Shown here in pieces: positions 1 to 12,793 of a stretch of 64,000 nt of DNA. The notes under the pieces are model-generated. The model had not been told where the DNA came from. It was given only the letters and a program-made list of their open reading frames with translations, and did not search any database. The DNA lies in NCBI GenBank assembly GCA_026225945.1, contig JAMJFZ010001657.1, forward strand, positions 1,240,001 to 1,304,000, written 5' to 3'. Every line of letters starts with the position of its first letter. The stretch's first letter is position 1. The DNA comes from Cricetomys ansorgei. Taxonomy: Eukaryota; Chordata; Mammalia; Rodentia; Nesomyidae. The position numbers were made by a program, and so were the translations under genes.

Positions 1-479
1 GTTGTGTATCCTACAGGTCATTCTGTACACAATGTAGAAACTGGGGGTGTCTTCTGGAAAGCTTGCACCAGGTGGAGCTACTGAGTAGTGACATTCTCTG
101 CCTCCAGTTCGAGGCTAGAATTGCCTGGTGGGCTGATAGATGCTTAAATACTCAGTCTCTGCCTTAAGTAGATAGACAGGTTGGCATTTTTAACTGACTT
201 CTAGGAAACTGATGTGTGACTGCAGAAATACAAATTTAAAGTAATTCCTTTTCCTCAGTTTAAAAATAAAAGATGATTTCCCCTTTTGAGAGTTGCAAAA
301 ACAGCAGATGAGTTGACTGGATATCAGCTTTGTCCAGTTTGTTACTGATATGCTGTTCCACACACATGTCCGTGATGCAGCTCTTCAGTTCCCTGCTGGG
401 TTAATTTCACTCAGGAGTCCTAGCTACTAGCTGGGCTGATTAACATAATTTTTTCTTCATTATTATTTTCCATTGTTGA

Positions 480-645
480 GCCAGGTGATCGTGGTGGTAC
501 ACACCATTAATCCCAGCGCTCAGGTGGCAGAGGCAGAGGCAGATGGATCTCTGTGAGTTCTAGACCAGCCTACAACCAGAGTTACAACAGAGAAACCCTG
601 TCTCAAAAAACAAAACAAACAAACAGACAAACAAAAAAACAAACA
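480..645 (+). repeat. B1 SINE
   Basis: A 7SL-derived B1 element in sense orientation. It shows the TTAATCCCAGCGCTCAGG box, the GGCAGAGGCAGATGGATCTC segment, GACCAGCCT, and the terminal GAGAAACCCTGTCTC followed by an A-rich tail with CAAA repeats. It has GTTACAACAGAGAAACCC where the usual mouse consensus has GGCTACACAGAGAAACCC. The same change occurs in the B1 at 56.2 kb. Confidence 0.85.
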
Positions 646-649
646 GTGT

Positions 650-722
650 GGATCTAGAGGTGTAGCTCAGGTATCAGACTACTTGCCTAGCGTGCATGAA
701 GCTCCTGGGTGTAATCTCAGGA
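650..722 (+). repeat. ID-like SINE fragment
   Basis: A tRNA-like head with GTGTAGCTCAGG, CTTGCCTAGCGTGCATGAAG and CCTGGGTG resembles the rodent ID element or the ID half of B4. It follows the B1 tail directly. The match is degenerate and has no clean A-tail. Confidence 0.5.
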
Positions 723-2689
723 GGTAGAGGCAAGAGGCCCACGCTGTAGATGAGTGTATGTTTGGGAGTAGAGGAGGATTGGGACTAGATCAGCTTTAAT
801 TGAATTTGTGGCCAGTGCCTCTTGTTAGTTCTTACTGTCAGCACTGCTGTCTCACTCCACCCTAACCCTGTGTGTCCCAGGGATGACAGACATTAGTAAG
901 CATGCAGCCATTTAACAAATCCTTTTGAGTGTTAATGAACACAGCCCTTCTCCCTTTCAGTTAGTTATCTGACTGAAACCTTTTTTTTTTTTTTTAATGG
1001 CTCCTAGGATTAAATTGAGGAGAAGATATTCTAGATGACTAAGGGAAGAAACCACTGTTCAAGAAAAAGAAATGTAGGCAATGCAACAGGTTGTTAGAGA
1101 CTGTATAGAGTAAGCTGGTTTGTTTTATAGCACTTTTCATGTCCTTGCATGATCTAGTAGTCTGCCATATCTGAAGAGACTATATTCTAAGACACCAGTG
1201 GATATTGGGAACCATGAGTAATACTGAGCCCTGTGAAGTGTACGCTGTGTCCTTCTCTGTGACCTATAGCATCGCCACATAGTACTAGAGATGGCCTGTC
1301 CCAGGTTCCATGTCCTGGAGTAACTTTTGCAATACTCTGCATGTAATTAGGAGTCATTATTAAGTAAAATAAGGGTTCTTTAAACACAAGAGCTGTGATA
1401 CTAGACAGTCTGATAACAGAAACTATTACCAGTGACTAACATGTGAGCAGCGTATAGACTATGAACACACTGCACAAAAGGACAGTTCATGCCCCAGTAG
1501 GGATTATATGAGATGTTATCATACTTAATCAGAACTATGAAGTTTTGCATTTAATATTTTCAGACCATGGTTGAGCTGGGAAACCTAGCAAACTGAAACC
1601 ATAGGTAAGGGGGCTATGGTAGATGCTTTTGGAAAATTTAGAACTAAACTAACAGAATAGCAATGTGGAAAGCATGCCTAGTTAGCTGGGTTGTCCATAT
1701 AATAGAGAATTGTTGTCATTCTTTTTGTGAGTCTGTCCTCCAGATAGATGCCAAAAGGCTAAAATACAAGATAGTCAATCAATATAGCACCCCTGTCAGA
1801 GTTTTGCACATTAATCTCCACCCTAGTTAAAATTCTTTTGTGCTTCATGTGACCCAGGGGGACCTGTGCCTTCAGTCCTTCCTTGGTTCTTTGACTTCAT
1901 GGTGCAGCTCTTCTCCCCAGACTGCCCACTGTTCAAGTTTTGCCCAGAATTGCTCAGAAGCCTCTCACCCAAGCGAGTGAGTCATTTCCATGCATCACCG
2001 TGTGCTTCTGTGACCATCAGTTTCAGTCCATCCCGTCTCCCATCACATTCTCATGTGAATCTACTGGTACTCCAACACTCCGGAGATCTTAGCCACTACA
2101 GGGCTCTCAGCATCCCCAGCTACTTTATAAAACACCTTGATTCTTCTGTGACTGTAAGAGTTTGTCTTAATCTCCTTTCGGCACTTAAAGCAATTGCTCT
2201 GTTTTTACTTTGCTATATAAAATCTATATTCAATGAATGGGGTGGAAACTTAGACACTGTGAGGTATATGTGATGTTTATGAGTGAGAGCCTTTTTCGTG
2301 GTTGTTGGTTTGTAGTGACTGTCATATTTGGCTCTCTCCAGCATAGATGTTCATGTTAAAAGTAAGATCACTTTGATTTTACTGTTACCAACTTCAGTGA
2401 CACTGGTGTGCTTTGAAAGTCTTGGAGATTCATCTTGTTTTCCTATAAACAGTGAAAGTAAGTCATGAAGTTCCAAGGTAAAAGCTTAGATTTTCCATAA
2501 GGTGACATTAATTGCAGGAGATCTTGGTTGATAGCTTCCGAAGGGCACTTTTTGCTTCTTTGATTATAGGAGTGTTGGGTGGGAGCTGAGCCAAGCCTTT
2601 GTAGCTAAGCTAGAGAAATTTCTATGCACTTACTTGGCTGAGATGGAGGTTCGATAAACTTTAGCCCTGGAGGTTAAAATAAAACAACA
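723..2689. other. Intronic DNA, nothing recognised
   Basis: AT-rich single-copy-looking sequence with a T-run near 980-997. A 135-codon ORF at 1866-2273 has no recognisable motif and looks like chance. No exon, RNA gene or clear repeat is seen. Confidence 0.5.
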
Positions 2690-2785
2690 ACCAAGTCTCC
2701 CTATGGAGCCTGGAACTTCCTCGCTGGCCTGGAACTCCCAGGAATCACCTGCCTCAGCCTCCTGTGTACACTCCATGCCTGACTA
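2690..2785 (-). repeat. Degenerate B1-like SINE
   Basis: An antisense B1-like tract with AGTCTCCCTATGGAGCC, two CTGGAACT repeats and GCCTCAGCCTCCTGTGTAC. It is diverged and truncated. Confidence 0.45.
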
Positions 2786-3369
2786 GAGATTTTTTTAAGC
2801 CTTGTAGATCCAACAGACTTTCATTTTGATATTGGTATTTCACCTAGCCCAAATGACCTTTTGTAATAAATTAATCTTAGAATTTTATATTTAGAAAATC
2901 AAGAAGCTCTTGAATTTTATTTTTCTGATTTAATGGGTGTCAATTTTTCCAGTGAGTTATCTGGAAACATGTTTGTTTCTCTCCTTTGTCACCATCTCTG
3001 TTCAGTGGTGCTGAAGTCCTCAGTCTGACTTAGACAGGAAACTTCTCAGTAAATACAGTAGACAACAATTTCTCTGCTGCTGGGAAGAATTCAGAGCATC
3101 TTTTATGTGGTGTCATTTAAAACTAATCACCATCTTCACAAAGTTAGTGAACCAAGATTGGAATTTGTAATCCCAAGTCTAATTTGAAGGCACCATGCCA
3201 CTAATTTAAAGTTATACCAACCAAAGGAGTTCTTTGTTCCTTCTGATTCTTTTAGCCCCAAGTCCACATCAAATAATGCTAACTTTGTGAATAACACAGC
3301 CCTTCTTTTTAGGCTCAAGGAGCTATTTGTGTGGATATTTATATGATTGATATTTTAATTTTTCATTTT

Positions 3370-3545
3370 ATTTCACTTATTTATTATTTGTGGGGAGGAC
3401 GCGTGTACCATGGTATAATATGAAGCTCAGAGGACAACTTGCAGTAGTTGGTTCTCTCCTCCTATCGTGTGATTCCTTGGGATTATGCACAGGTCCTCAG
3501 GTTCCGTAGCAAGTGCCCTTAGCCACAAAACATCTTGCCAGCCCA
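3370..3545 (-). repeat. B3 SINE (B2 superfamily), antisense
   Basis: Antisense B3 signature: AGCTCAGAGGACAACTTGC, TTGGTTCTCTCCTCCTATCG, TGCACAGGTCCTCAGG and a final CATCTTGCCAGCCC, which is the complement of the tRNA-like head. Confidence 0.75.
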
Positions 3546-4649
3546 GAATCTCTATATTTTGAAATATTTGCAATTAAAATTAAAATTATTAGAAAAACAA
3601 ATAACAAGCAGCCAATGAACTATAATACAGTGCCAAGAATTTTTAGAATTTTTAGGAGTGGACTCCTAAAAAACTATTTCTTCATTGCCACTCTGTAACT
3701 TTTTCATTTTGTGTGTGTATGAGTATGTAGTGTATGTGTTAATTCGAGTTTGTATATGTGTGTGCCTGTGTGTATAGATGCTAGAGGCTGACATTGTAAG
3801 TTTTCCTTGATAATTTTCCACCATATTTTTTGAGATACTGTCTCTAACACATTGGAAATCCAAATTCAGGTTTCCCTGCTTATGTGGCAGGCATTTCCCC
3901 AGCCCAACTTTATCATTTTCAAAGAGAAAGAAAAATCAATGAAGAATTATTTTGCTAATAAAAATAATTGCTAGCAATTATCAAGTCCATTTTTTGACAT
4001 ATCTATTTGCTCAAATTTAAAACCATTCCTAAGTCTCTAACTTGAGTTATCATCTCCGTGTCAAGCAGCATTGCTTTACACACCCCAAGTGAATTCTTTG
4101 CCTCTTGTTTGAATCTGTTACAGGTACTTATTGCAATAACGTTTGTTTAAAGATTATCAGAAGCTAAATCTGTACAAGTAATAAGGAATATAGGGAAAGT
4201 GCCCATATATGACTCATGTTATCATGATTTGTAAGAGTGTTAACTGTGTTCATGGCACTGCTTTGAGTGTGATGCCCAAGGCTGAGTAACTCATGTCCTA
4301 CTCTCCCTTTCCCCTTTAAAAACCAGCTATTTTGGGTATAGCTGCTAAAGTTAATGATCTTTCATAATTTAAATGAAAGCACCTTTATTCCGAAGGGCAT
4401 GTGTGTCCTATTCCCTTGCATCAGCTCATTTGAAGTTTTGAGAAGAAAAAGTAATGATCTGGACAAAACTTTTGAGCAGACTGAGCTCAGAGCCCCAGCT
4501 TTTGGCTCTTGACATGTTAATAATTCATTTGAAAGTTTTTTGTAAACCAGCTAACAGAGGATTGTGTAGATAATGTGCTTGTTAAAATGGTGCAGGTGAT
4601 GCTCTGAGATACAGATTTGAGGTTGGGAACTACTAAAGCTTGTACTTCT
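3546..4649. other. Intronic DNA, nothing recognised
   Basis: AT-rich sequence with a diverged TG-rich stretch near 3709-3770 and a few A-rich patches. No gene, exon or clear repeat family is seen. Confidence 0.5.
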
Positions 4650-4735
4650 CAGAGGCTTCTGAAGGGCAAAGACCTTGCTTTCACCGTCTTACCCCTAGCA
4701 AGATGCCAGCATTCAGTGGGCACTCAACAGATACG
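4650..4735 (+). repeat. L2-like LINE 3' relic
   Basis: GGGCAAAGACCTTGCTTTCA, ACCCCTAGCAAGATGCCAG and GGGCACTCAACAGATAC follow the layout of the L2 3' end (a 'gggactttgtctt ... ccccagcacctag ... gtgcctgg ... ggcgctcaataaat' pattern, from memory). It is ancient and diverged. Confidence 0.5.
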
Positions 4736-6850
4736 CACAAGAGTGGGGGCACATGTGGCAAATGTATGGGGGTAGGGTTGCCTGGATGGTCCAAGCTGGC
4801 TCTGCCATGGATCTTGTTAGCTTTCTACAGGGATGCGAGAAGTCCAGCAGGAAGAAGTGGAAGTCATTGTGCTGTTGAATGGAGCAAAACAGTAGCCCAT
4901 CCTCAGGCTGCCGTTCTACAGTCCTTGAGTGTGTACAGAGACTGTGGGCACTTTCCTCATAGGGGCCTTCCTCCAGCAGGCATTGTACTAGGCTATCTAG
5001 AAAGCACAAAGGGTCAGGAAGGGCTTCCGAGCAGAAATAGGCCCCGTGCATCAGGGAGTAGGAGGTCCTTGAGGAAGCTGCAGTGGCCAGGTCTACCCAG
5101 CCGAGGTGCAGAGAACACTAGGAAAGGGCATGGAGAGCTGGTACACCTCTGCCAAGTCTTAATTTTCTAGGTCTCCAAGTAAGTCACCCTTAATCTAGAA
5201 GCTCAGCCTCCAGGAGAAAGATATTAGCCAGTGTCTGGGCTCCCCTTGATGTCCCGAGTGAAGAATAGGTGTTATCTTGTCAGAGTGAAGTGCCTACTTT
5301 CCCTCTCACAATAGCATTTACAGAGTCCTCTATAGTAGAGACTAAGGAAAGGGTGGGTGTCCCTGAGAGCCACAGGGCCTCCAAAGACTAGATTCTTCTG
5401 GCCAACCTAGAAGACTTAAACAGGTTTTAGGTAGAGATGTCAGTAGCAAAGCTAGCTGGCCAGGCGAGATCCTTCTAGGCAGTACCAGAGAGAGGTGGCT
5501 ACCTAGGCAGTACCAGAGAGAGGTAGCTACCACTCTTCCCTTCATTTTGGAACCTATACTTGAGTTGTATGGGGCTAGCGGATCTTAAGCCTGTCAGGGA
5601 CAGCCACAGAAGTGGAGCTAAGGCCTCTTGAGCAGAAATAGCTCACCTGTCTTTTAAAGAAGATTATATCCAGGGTCAGCCTGAAGCCTGGATCTTAACT
5701 GTAGCTTGACTGACACCAGTCACCTGTATTCTTGAGTGTAGTTTACCAGCTGGCACAGCAGGGATAGATTTGGATTGTGGGTGTGAGGAGGCCAATCTCA
5801 GCCCCCAAAGTGGCTGACTAGGGCCTGGAGTCCCCGGTATCCCTGCTTTGTCATCTGCAATTACCACCAGAACCGGCTGGATGCAGCCATTCAGGAGGCT
5901 GCATATAGTGTGAGAAAAGCTAGAATCTACTATAGGATTTGGGGCCTGGAAAGAGAACTTGGTGTTAAAAGAAAAAGAAAAAAAAAAAACAAACGAGAAT
6001 CTTGGTATAAATTGGGTTGTAAAGACTCCAAGAGGAGGGCAGTGCTTCAGAGAACTGTAAGACATATGCTAAGGAGCTTAGACCACCTTTGCCTGCAGTT
6101 AAAGAGGTTCAAGCATCAGCATGGCATGATTGTTTTTACATTTAAGGAAAGGTAGTGGTTTTGTGTGCAGGAGTGGGAAGAGGAAATGCTAAAGGTAGTC
6201 AGTCTGTTTTAGAGGCAGAAGATTCCAAAGAGCTGTTAGAAGCCTGAGTCAAGGTTGTGGCACTGAGTGGGAGAAAGAACAAACTGGGATCCTTGGGAGA
6301 TGTGAGTGATAGCAGGCTGATGGTTTTGATTGCACAACAGGTAGGGGCTTCTCTGGGAGGGGACTTCTAGGCAAGACCCAAACCTCAGCTAGTTGACATG
6401 CTGACAGACACTTGAAGTACCTTGGCTTGCCTGTCATTACATTTGCTGTTGGCTTTGAATTTTCACTTGACTGAGGATAGAGAGTGGAAGCTTTTCCTAA
6501 TGTTTTCCATACACAAGGCCATGTCTGTTAGATCCCTCTCCTGTGGTGTTGTGCCTTCAGGTGAGGCACCTCGGTCTCACTTGAGGATTTTTTTCCTGTC
6601 CTGAGCTGTGCTGAAAGACTTCACTCAACCCTGTCTTGCTTCCTGCAGACACAGGCTGAATGGGGGGAAGAGCCTTTGAGAGAGGCATTAGAACCTTCTG
6701 AAAATGCAGTACCAGCAGTATCGGTGTGAGGGGCAAAGAGAGTGGCTGCCTTTAACTAGCCCAGACTCAAGGGCCTGTACCTGCTAATGCCTACACCTCA
6801 AGGCAGTTGTCCTCTGAAGAGGTGCTCTGTCTTAAGTTTTTAGGGTTTGT
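4736..6850. other. Intronic DNA with a 28-bp tandem duplication, otherwise nothing recognised
   Basis: Two adjacent 28-bp copies starting CTAGGCAGTACCAGAG lie at 5475-5502 and 5503-5530 and differ at one base. The rest is single-copy-looking sequence; its ORFs of up to 176 codons show no family features. Confidence 0.5.

Positions 6851-6852
<2 letters not shown>

Positions 6853-6893
<41 letters not shown>
6853..6893. repeat. (TC)n microsatellite
   Basis: About 20 uninterrupted TC dinucleotides, followed by a TG-rich stretch. Confidence 0.95.
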
Positions 6894-6897
<4 letters not shown>

Positions 6898-8357
6898 ACA
6901 TGCATATGTGTGTGTTAATTATTTCGATTTCATGCATATATATCTGTGCCTGTCATTACTGTAAAGTGGGAATTTGCCAAGTAGATCTTCCATACTCACA
7001 CACACACAAGCATCACTGCTGTGTGCAGCTGTAGAGCTGTGCTAGCTAGCTGGGTAGTGGTGTTGTTTTGCATATACATAGAGCAGAGTGTCCTGTTCGA
7101 TTGTCCTGTTCGCCTTAAATGTGTAGTTTTGTCAATTACACTTCAGCAGATCTGGAGGGAATCCCTCTCTCAGTTGTGAAGATGATAAGCTTGCTCACTT
7201 CCCCTTCATGCTCTGACTGCCTGAAGGGCACCTGGTCATCCCTGGAAAGAATCTCCGGTGAGCTGGAAGGGGCTGGGTGGACACCGGACCTGCCCCCCAC
7301 CCCCGAGTGGCCTGCTTTTCCACCCCACCTCTGCCTTCATCCTGTGGTGCTTTTCCCCCCAGCCCCGCTTTTCCCAATCTCCTGGTTCCCTGGCATTACA
7401 TAATATTCCTGTTAGGATCAGTTCCTGTTTTGCTGGGGAGAGGAATTGTGACTCTTTCAGGGAAAACCCCTGGGCTGGCTTCAGTAGAGGCTGCTGTGGC
7501 CAGGGTATGATCTCATAAGGGAAATGCAGCTCTCTGCCGGCCTCGCTGTTCCTGCCTGAGTCAGCGCACAGATGGGACCACCTTTGTGCCTAGTGGCTCC
7601 TGAAGCTTTTTGTCTTCTATGGGTCAACTGGTCTGTATTCCTCAGAGGGTTGTGGGCCCACCACACTGTGACAGGTCCTACAGCCAAGAACAACTTTCAC
7701 TTGAGCTTCATGGTGCTTTCTTGCCCTGCACTGTCTCTCCCACTGCTGTGGCAGGGGTGGAGGATTAGGGGGTGTGGATCTCCATATACATATCCCCCAG
7801 CTCAGTCTGTCTCCTTCCAGCTGCTCCTACACTCTTCCTCATTATTTGAAGCTATTGCTTCACGCCATAGCACTTTGTCAATGTCTATTAAGATTCAGAC
7901 TTTTGGGCAGGAAGATTGTTCCCCTCAAGTTGTTAAAGCACTTGCACATGCTAGCATAAAGACTGGAATTTGAATTCCTAGAATCCTTGTAAATACAGGT
8001 AGGCTTGGTCTGCCTGTAATTCCAGCTCAGAAGGGAACCCCAGAGTAAGCTAGTTAGTGAGGATGGTTTCATGTTCTCTCTTCTTTGGAATTTATTGTTG
8101 AAGACTGTTAAGGTTCTTTGTTTTCAAGAATTCCCCACATTTTAGAATTTGTTGAGTTCATCTTTGTAGTGTCTTTTAATACCATCACCGCATGCTGAAC
8201 CCTGTAATACAAGTTAACATCCCTACTGAATCCATTTTACCGTTTATTTCCTTCATGTGGCTCTTTGCAATCTATAACTGAAAAAGTAATCAGAGATAGT
8301 GATGGTTAATAACTGGTGTGATTTATTCTGAAGTGAAAGTGTCAGATAGAAAGTGTA
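6894..8357. other. Intronic DNA, nothing recognised
   Basis: Moderately GC-rich sequence around 7200-7400 with proline-rich ORFs in several frames, which look compositional. No splice-bounded exon or clear repeat is recognised. Confidence 0.45.
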
Positions 8358-8525
8358 AATAGGGCCAGTGAGATGGCTCAATGAAATGTGTAAAGACACT
8401 TGCTGTCAAGCTTGGTGACCTGAGTTTGATCCTGGGGACCCACATGGTGGAAGGAAAAAAACAGTTCCCTTCTTCTGACCTCCACATGCACACACCCCCA
8501 CACACAAATAACAATAAATATTTTT
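8358..8525 (+). repeat. B2/B3 SINE, sense
   Basis: GGGCCAGTGAGATGGCTCAA gives the tRNA-like A box region. ACCTGAGTTTGATCCTGGG gives the B box region. These are followed by ACCCACATGGTGGAAGG, CTTCTGACCTCCACATGC and an A/T-rich tail. Confidence 0.85.
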
Positions 8526-9538
8526 AATTTTTTTTAAACAGCACTTAGGGAATGATTGGGTAAGTGTTGAGTTAAAATCTGTACATTTCTGTCACCAATA
8601 TAAACATGTGTTACCTCCTTCATCTCCACAAACACACACAAAATAATGGTTACCTTGAGAAATAACTCATTCCCACCATGGTCTTAAAAATGATCAGGAA
8701 GTAGAAAGGACAAACTGGCTCCTGGGTGCCAAGCTACTGGGGGTAGAATTGGGACACTAAGCCAGTGAGGCCTGCACTAGTAGAGAATTAAGGTGAAGGT
8801 TCTGCATCTGGCTGCCAGCACTGGTGTACAGTTTGTTGCAGCGGACTCTTGATTGGCCTCAGAATACTCACAGGTAGTGTAGTCGGAAGTATAATGGCAA
8901 CAAAGGGCAGAGGCATAATTGGGCAGACTGTGGTAAAGACTAGTCCTCAGCTGGCTCCTCAGATCTTGCCAGATACCTAGGTTAGCCTGGCCTTTGTGTA
9001 CCTGCAGTGGTTATCCACGTCATCTGTTCCCAGGAATGGAAGCTGGCCTGTGCAAGGGGTCAGTCTATTCCCAGAGAGGTCTACTGGCTAAACAGTGTGA
9101 GCCCTGGTAAGTAAGCGACCAGTGAGACAGGCTGGTGGGGCCTGCCTGTGCAGCCCGCAAGTTGGGAGATTTGGAGGGGTTGGGTCTCTTCTGAGGGCCA
9201 TCCTGCTCACACCTTCCTGGCCCCCTCTTGCCTAGGAAAAGTTATGTTGGAACTGTGCTGTTTCTCACCTTTGTGACATAGGCACTGTTTTTACCAAGAA
9301 AGCTGAGCTGCTTGGTATGTCAGCAACCAACGTGGGGTAGAAGAGTTGGGTCCCACATTGCAGATGGGACCTTGAAATTCATCTGTCAGATCCAATTGCC
9401 CCAAAAAGTCCACCTAATATTTAAGGCACTCTCTCCCCACCACATACTAAACTATTCATTCTACCCCAGCAGGTGACAGTCACTTCAGAAAGATCATCAA
9501 AACTCAGCTTCCCAGGTTACCTGTAAGGATTAGGGAAT

Positions 9539-9645
9539 GTATGTACATATATATGTACATTATATGTATATGTGTGTGTGTATATATATATAGGTATATA
9601 TATGTATGTATGTATGTACATATATGTATATATAATGTATATGTA
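9539..9645. repeat. (TA/TG)n simple repeat
   Basis: Mixed TATA, TGTA and TGTG tracts with internal ATGTATGT runs. The same GATTAGGGAA sequence occurs on both sides (near 9528 and 9648), so the tract sits inside a short direct repeat. Confidence 0.85.
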
Positions 9646-9649
9646 ATGA

Positions 9650-11029
9650 TTAGGGAAACCTTGCATCATTAATAATTGACAGAGGTACAAACAAGGATTT
9701 ACAGATAACTCTGCAAGAGTACATGACTTTTGGGATCAATGAAAATTTGAAAACCAGGCCACAAAAGTATGAGGTGGACACCTTCAGTAATAAATGATTG
9801 CTGCTTCATCTTGCTAGTCACAGGAAAGTAATAATTCTATATGCAGCCTAGAACTTTTGATAGCCAATCCTGACATAATGCATTTAGTTTGATTTTCATG
9901 GCAGTAAACTGAACACTAAAGAGGAAAACAAAAACATTCTCAATTCATCACTTCAGAGAGTGCAGAACTCCTTTCCTATGGAGAGAGTGTGTGCTCTGTG
10001 CTCATGCGCAAGCGTACAGACACACGGCCCACATGGCCACACGTGCTCATACCAGGTACTCCAGATGGTCTTTTAACACCATTGGTCACTGTTGTGGAAA
10101 GCCTTTGTTTTTCTTTTCATCTGAGTTTGGGGTTTAAGAACCTTTGCTCTAGAGGAAAAAACAGCTTCAACCCCAGCTTATTGTTTAAACTGTCCCAATG
10201 GGATTGCTATTCTAAGAACAAATTGTAATTAGTACAGCAAATGTTTGTACATAAGCAGGCGTCATTAAATTGCTCAGAGCTACCTGAAAGGCTCTCTTTT
10301 AAGTGATTTAAATAAACAGTTCCCTCTGCCTTAGGAGTTCTTTGTGATTCAAACTGTAATTAAGTCATTTAGCTGATTTATCACCTGGACACTGTAGGTG
10401 GAGTCTAAGCGGTTTATATAGGTTTGGGTTCTAAAGTAAGGAATTTCAATAAGAGAGACTTGCTTGTTAACTTCCTTCTCCAGAATAGTTTAAGAGCAGC
10501 TTAAATTAGTAGGACTCCCTGTGTATGTTTTGTGCTTTGTGGTCCATATCGTTCTTTACATTGTAATCATACACAATTCCATCGGAACCAATTTATAACA
10601 ACAAAAAAACTTTAAAACTTGATCTTTAACCTAAAACTTATTGTTCCAAATGTTAAAAGTTTTAGGTTGAAGGAAGCAAATGACTTGCTTCCTCTGAAAG
10701 ACTTAAGTCCTGTTTTATTAGGAGCCAAAGGGCTGGTGAGTTTTCCATTGGTGACGCTTCTGCTTCTTCTTATCTGGGCAGACTGAGCGTCTGGGGAATT
10801 CACTCTGAGTCCAAGTCGCTTAGAGCAATAGCCATCCCTGCCAAGGAGCACAGGGCTGAGGTGGCTTGGACTGCTTTGAGCTGTCACTTGCTGCTTTTTG
10901 ACAGGTTTGTCTTTGCCACGACAGAGCATTTTCTGTACAAAGTAGCGGCAGTGGTGTCTAGCTGTGGTCATCTGACCTGAGTTGTCCAGGCCTTCTGTTA
11001 TGATTCAGGTTCTGACAGCCTCATGAGGG
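9650..11029. other. Intronic DNA with an AT-rich, repeat-free segment
   Basis: No exon or repeat is recognised. The segment 10180-10470 is AT-rich and free of SINE signatures. It contains several AATTA-type homeodomain-like cores and near-palindromic GTGATTTAAATAAAC. This is suggestive of regulatory sequence but not diagnostic (see findings). Confidence 0.35.
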
Positions 11030-11150
11030 TTAGCCTGGGTTTTACATGCCTGGTTTTGAATCAGTATCTGAACCTGAACTCCAAATCACTTTCTGGAATC
11101 TCTCCTGTCTCAGTCCTCCAAGTGTCAGTGCTAGAATTATGGACTTGAGC
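11030..11150 (-). repeat. Degenerate B1-like relic
   Basis: TCCTGTCTCAGTCCTCCAAG, GTCAGTGCTAGAATTATGG and the preceding TCTGAACCTGAACTCC resemble an antisense B1 that has decayed. Confidence 0.35.
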
Positions 11151-12477
11151 TCTGCCCCCTGCCTGCAATAGCTTTGTAACAAGTGCATAAGCTTAGATTA
11201 CACTGTAAATTCAGTGCATTAGATGTCATGAGATTCCTGTGCACCAGCAGAAAAGCTGAACAGTCACTTACCATCAGTCTGGGTACTAATATCAGCAAGC
11301 TTTCCACAGGAAGGCTTGACAGGAAGTGGCTGAGTGACGCTGGGAAGCAGTAAGTTAGTTTTCTTTTATGTCCGTGTATTGCTGAAACTTGTAAACAGAG
11401 TACACTTTAGACCTGTGTACAACTCTTATTCCTATGTTGTTTTAAAAAAGTTTATAATGAAAACTGTGTGCCTGGTTGCCTTAGGGTACTTCCTTGTGAT
11501 CTTTTAAACAATAAATAGTTAACAAAGCTTAAGAGAAATTATTCATTGAGTTACATCAGTGCTTTAAGTTTACATGAGCACCCTCACTCTTGGGATTAGA
11601 AGAGCCAGAAGTTAGGATGGGGCAGAAGCGCAGCCTCCTGACAGTTTGGTTCTGTGTGGACTTCAATTACTTGGAATAGGATTAACCATGGTGCATGACA
11701 ACTTACCATCACCAGTCACCAATATTTCAGACTTTATTTTAGTGGTCCTGTGTGGGCTTAGAGCTACTAAGGTGATATTTGGGGCATTTTCTTTAAATTA
11801 ATGAATAAAATAGACTCTATGAGTTGAGATTATAGGAGAACCGAAACTGGACTTACTGCCGTTTGCTTTTCAAATCACAGTATTGGGCCTTGGCTGTGAA
11901 CAGTTTTATACAGTTTTTGTGGCCTTGACATTATCTCTTATTATTTCTCTATTCTCCTACTATTGCCTTAATCATTTTCTTCCAAGCCAGTTTTTCCCTC
12001 CGTCCAGTTCTTTCTTTGACCTGACTCAAATGTTTTTCCTTGTCACACAGTAACTCCTTGATGATAGATTGTTAAATGAGTGGGACATAGTCCCCACTTA
12101 CAATCTAGGCAGGAAGTCCAAGGCCCACACTTTCAGCTTAACAAAAGCGTGGAGTGTGATGTTGGAGGACTTGAGTAGGTATGTCACAGGGGTGGACTTG
12201 GCTCACGGGGCCAAGGAAGGCATCAGCTATGTGGAGTCTTCACAGAGGCTGGCCAGCTGGAGAACCCTGTAGGGGAAAAGAATACCATAGACATACCAAG
12301 ACATGGATCCTGAGAAAGCAGGGCCTTGAGGAAACCCATTTAGATGTGACTAGGCCATTGCTAGAAATGTACTGTGACATTTCTCCCATGTGGTGCTTTG
12401 AAAAGGCCATCCCAGAGCCCAGCATTTTATACATAAATATTGTAGCACTTAAGTAATTACCTTAAAAGATAATGACT

Positions 12478-12765
12478 CACTGGGGTGTTGGCTCAATTGA
12501 TAAAGTACTTGTTAAGTATGAGGACCTGAAGCCATGTAAAAAGCTGGGTGGATATAGTAGTACATGACTGTAATCTAAGTGTAGGGGCAGCAGGCAGAGG
12601 CAGGAGAATCCTTGGAGGTTGCTGGCCAGCTAGTCTAGCTTTCTTGGCAAGTTCCAAGGCCAGTAAGAGATACTGTCTTAACGAAAAGGAAGGTAGACAG
12701 TTTTCCTCTGGTCTACACGCACTCAGTCATACACACACATACCTACATACACATTCAAAAACACG
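12478..12765 (+). repeat. Composite rodent SINE (B2-type head, B4/RSINE-type body)
   Basis: A tRNA-like head (GTGTTGGCTCAATTGATAAAG, GAGGACCTGAAG) is followed by a B1-like CTGTAATCTAAGTG, GGCAGAGGCAGGAGAATCC, GGCCAGCTAGTCTAGC, GAGATACTGTCTTAAC, CCTCTGGTCTACACGC and a CA-rich tail. A second composite of the same layout lies at 43.5-43.9 kb. Confidence 0.65.
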
Positions 12766-12793
12766 TAAAGAGATGAGGGACTACAGAAGTTGA

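Noticed and set aside
4650..4735. Possible Pinx1 exon reading KGKDL
   Set aside because: Only five residues fit the PINX1 sequence, the frame then runs into unrelated residues without splice sites, and the segment matches an L2 3' end.
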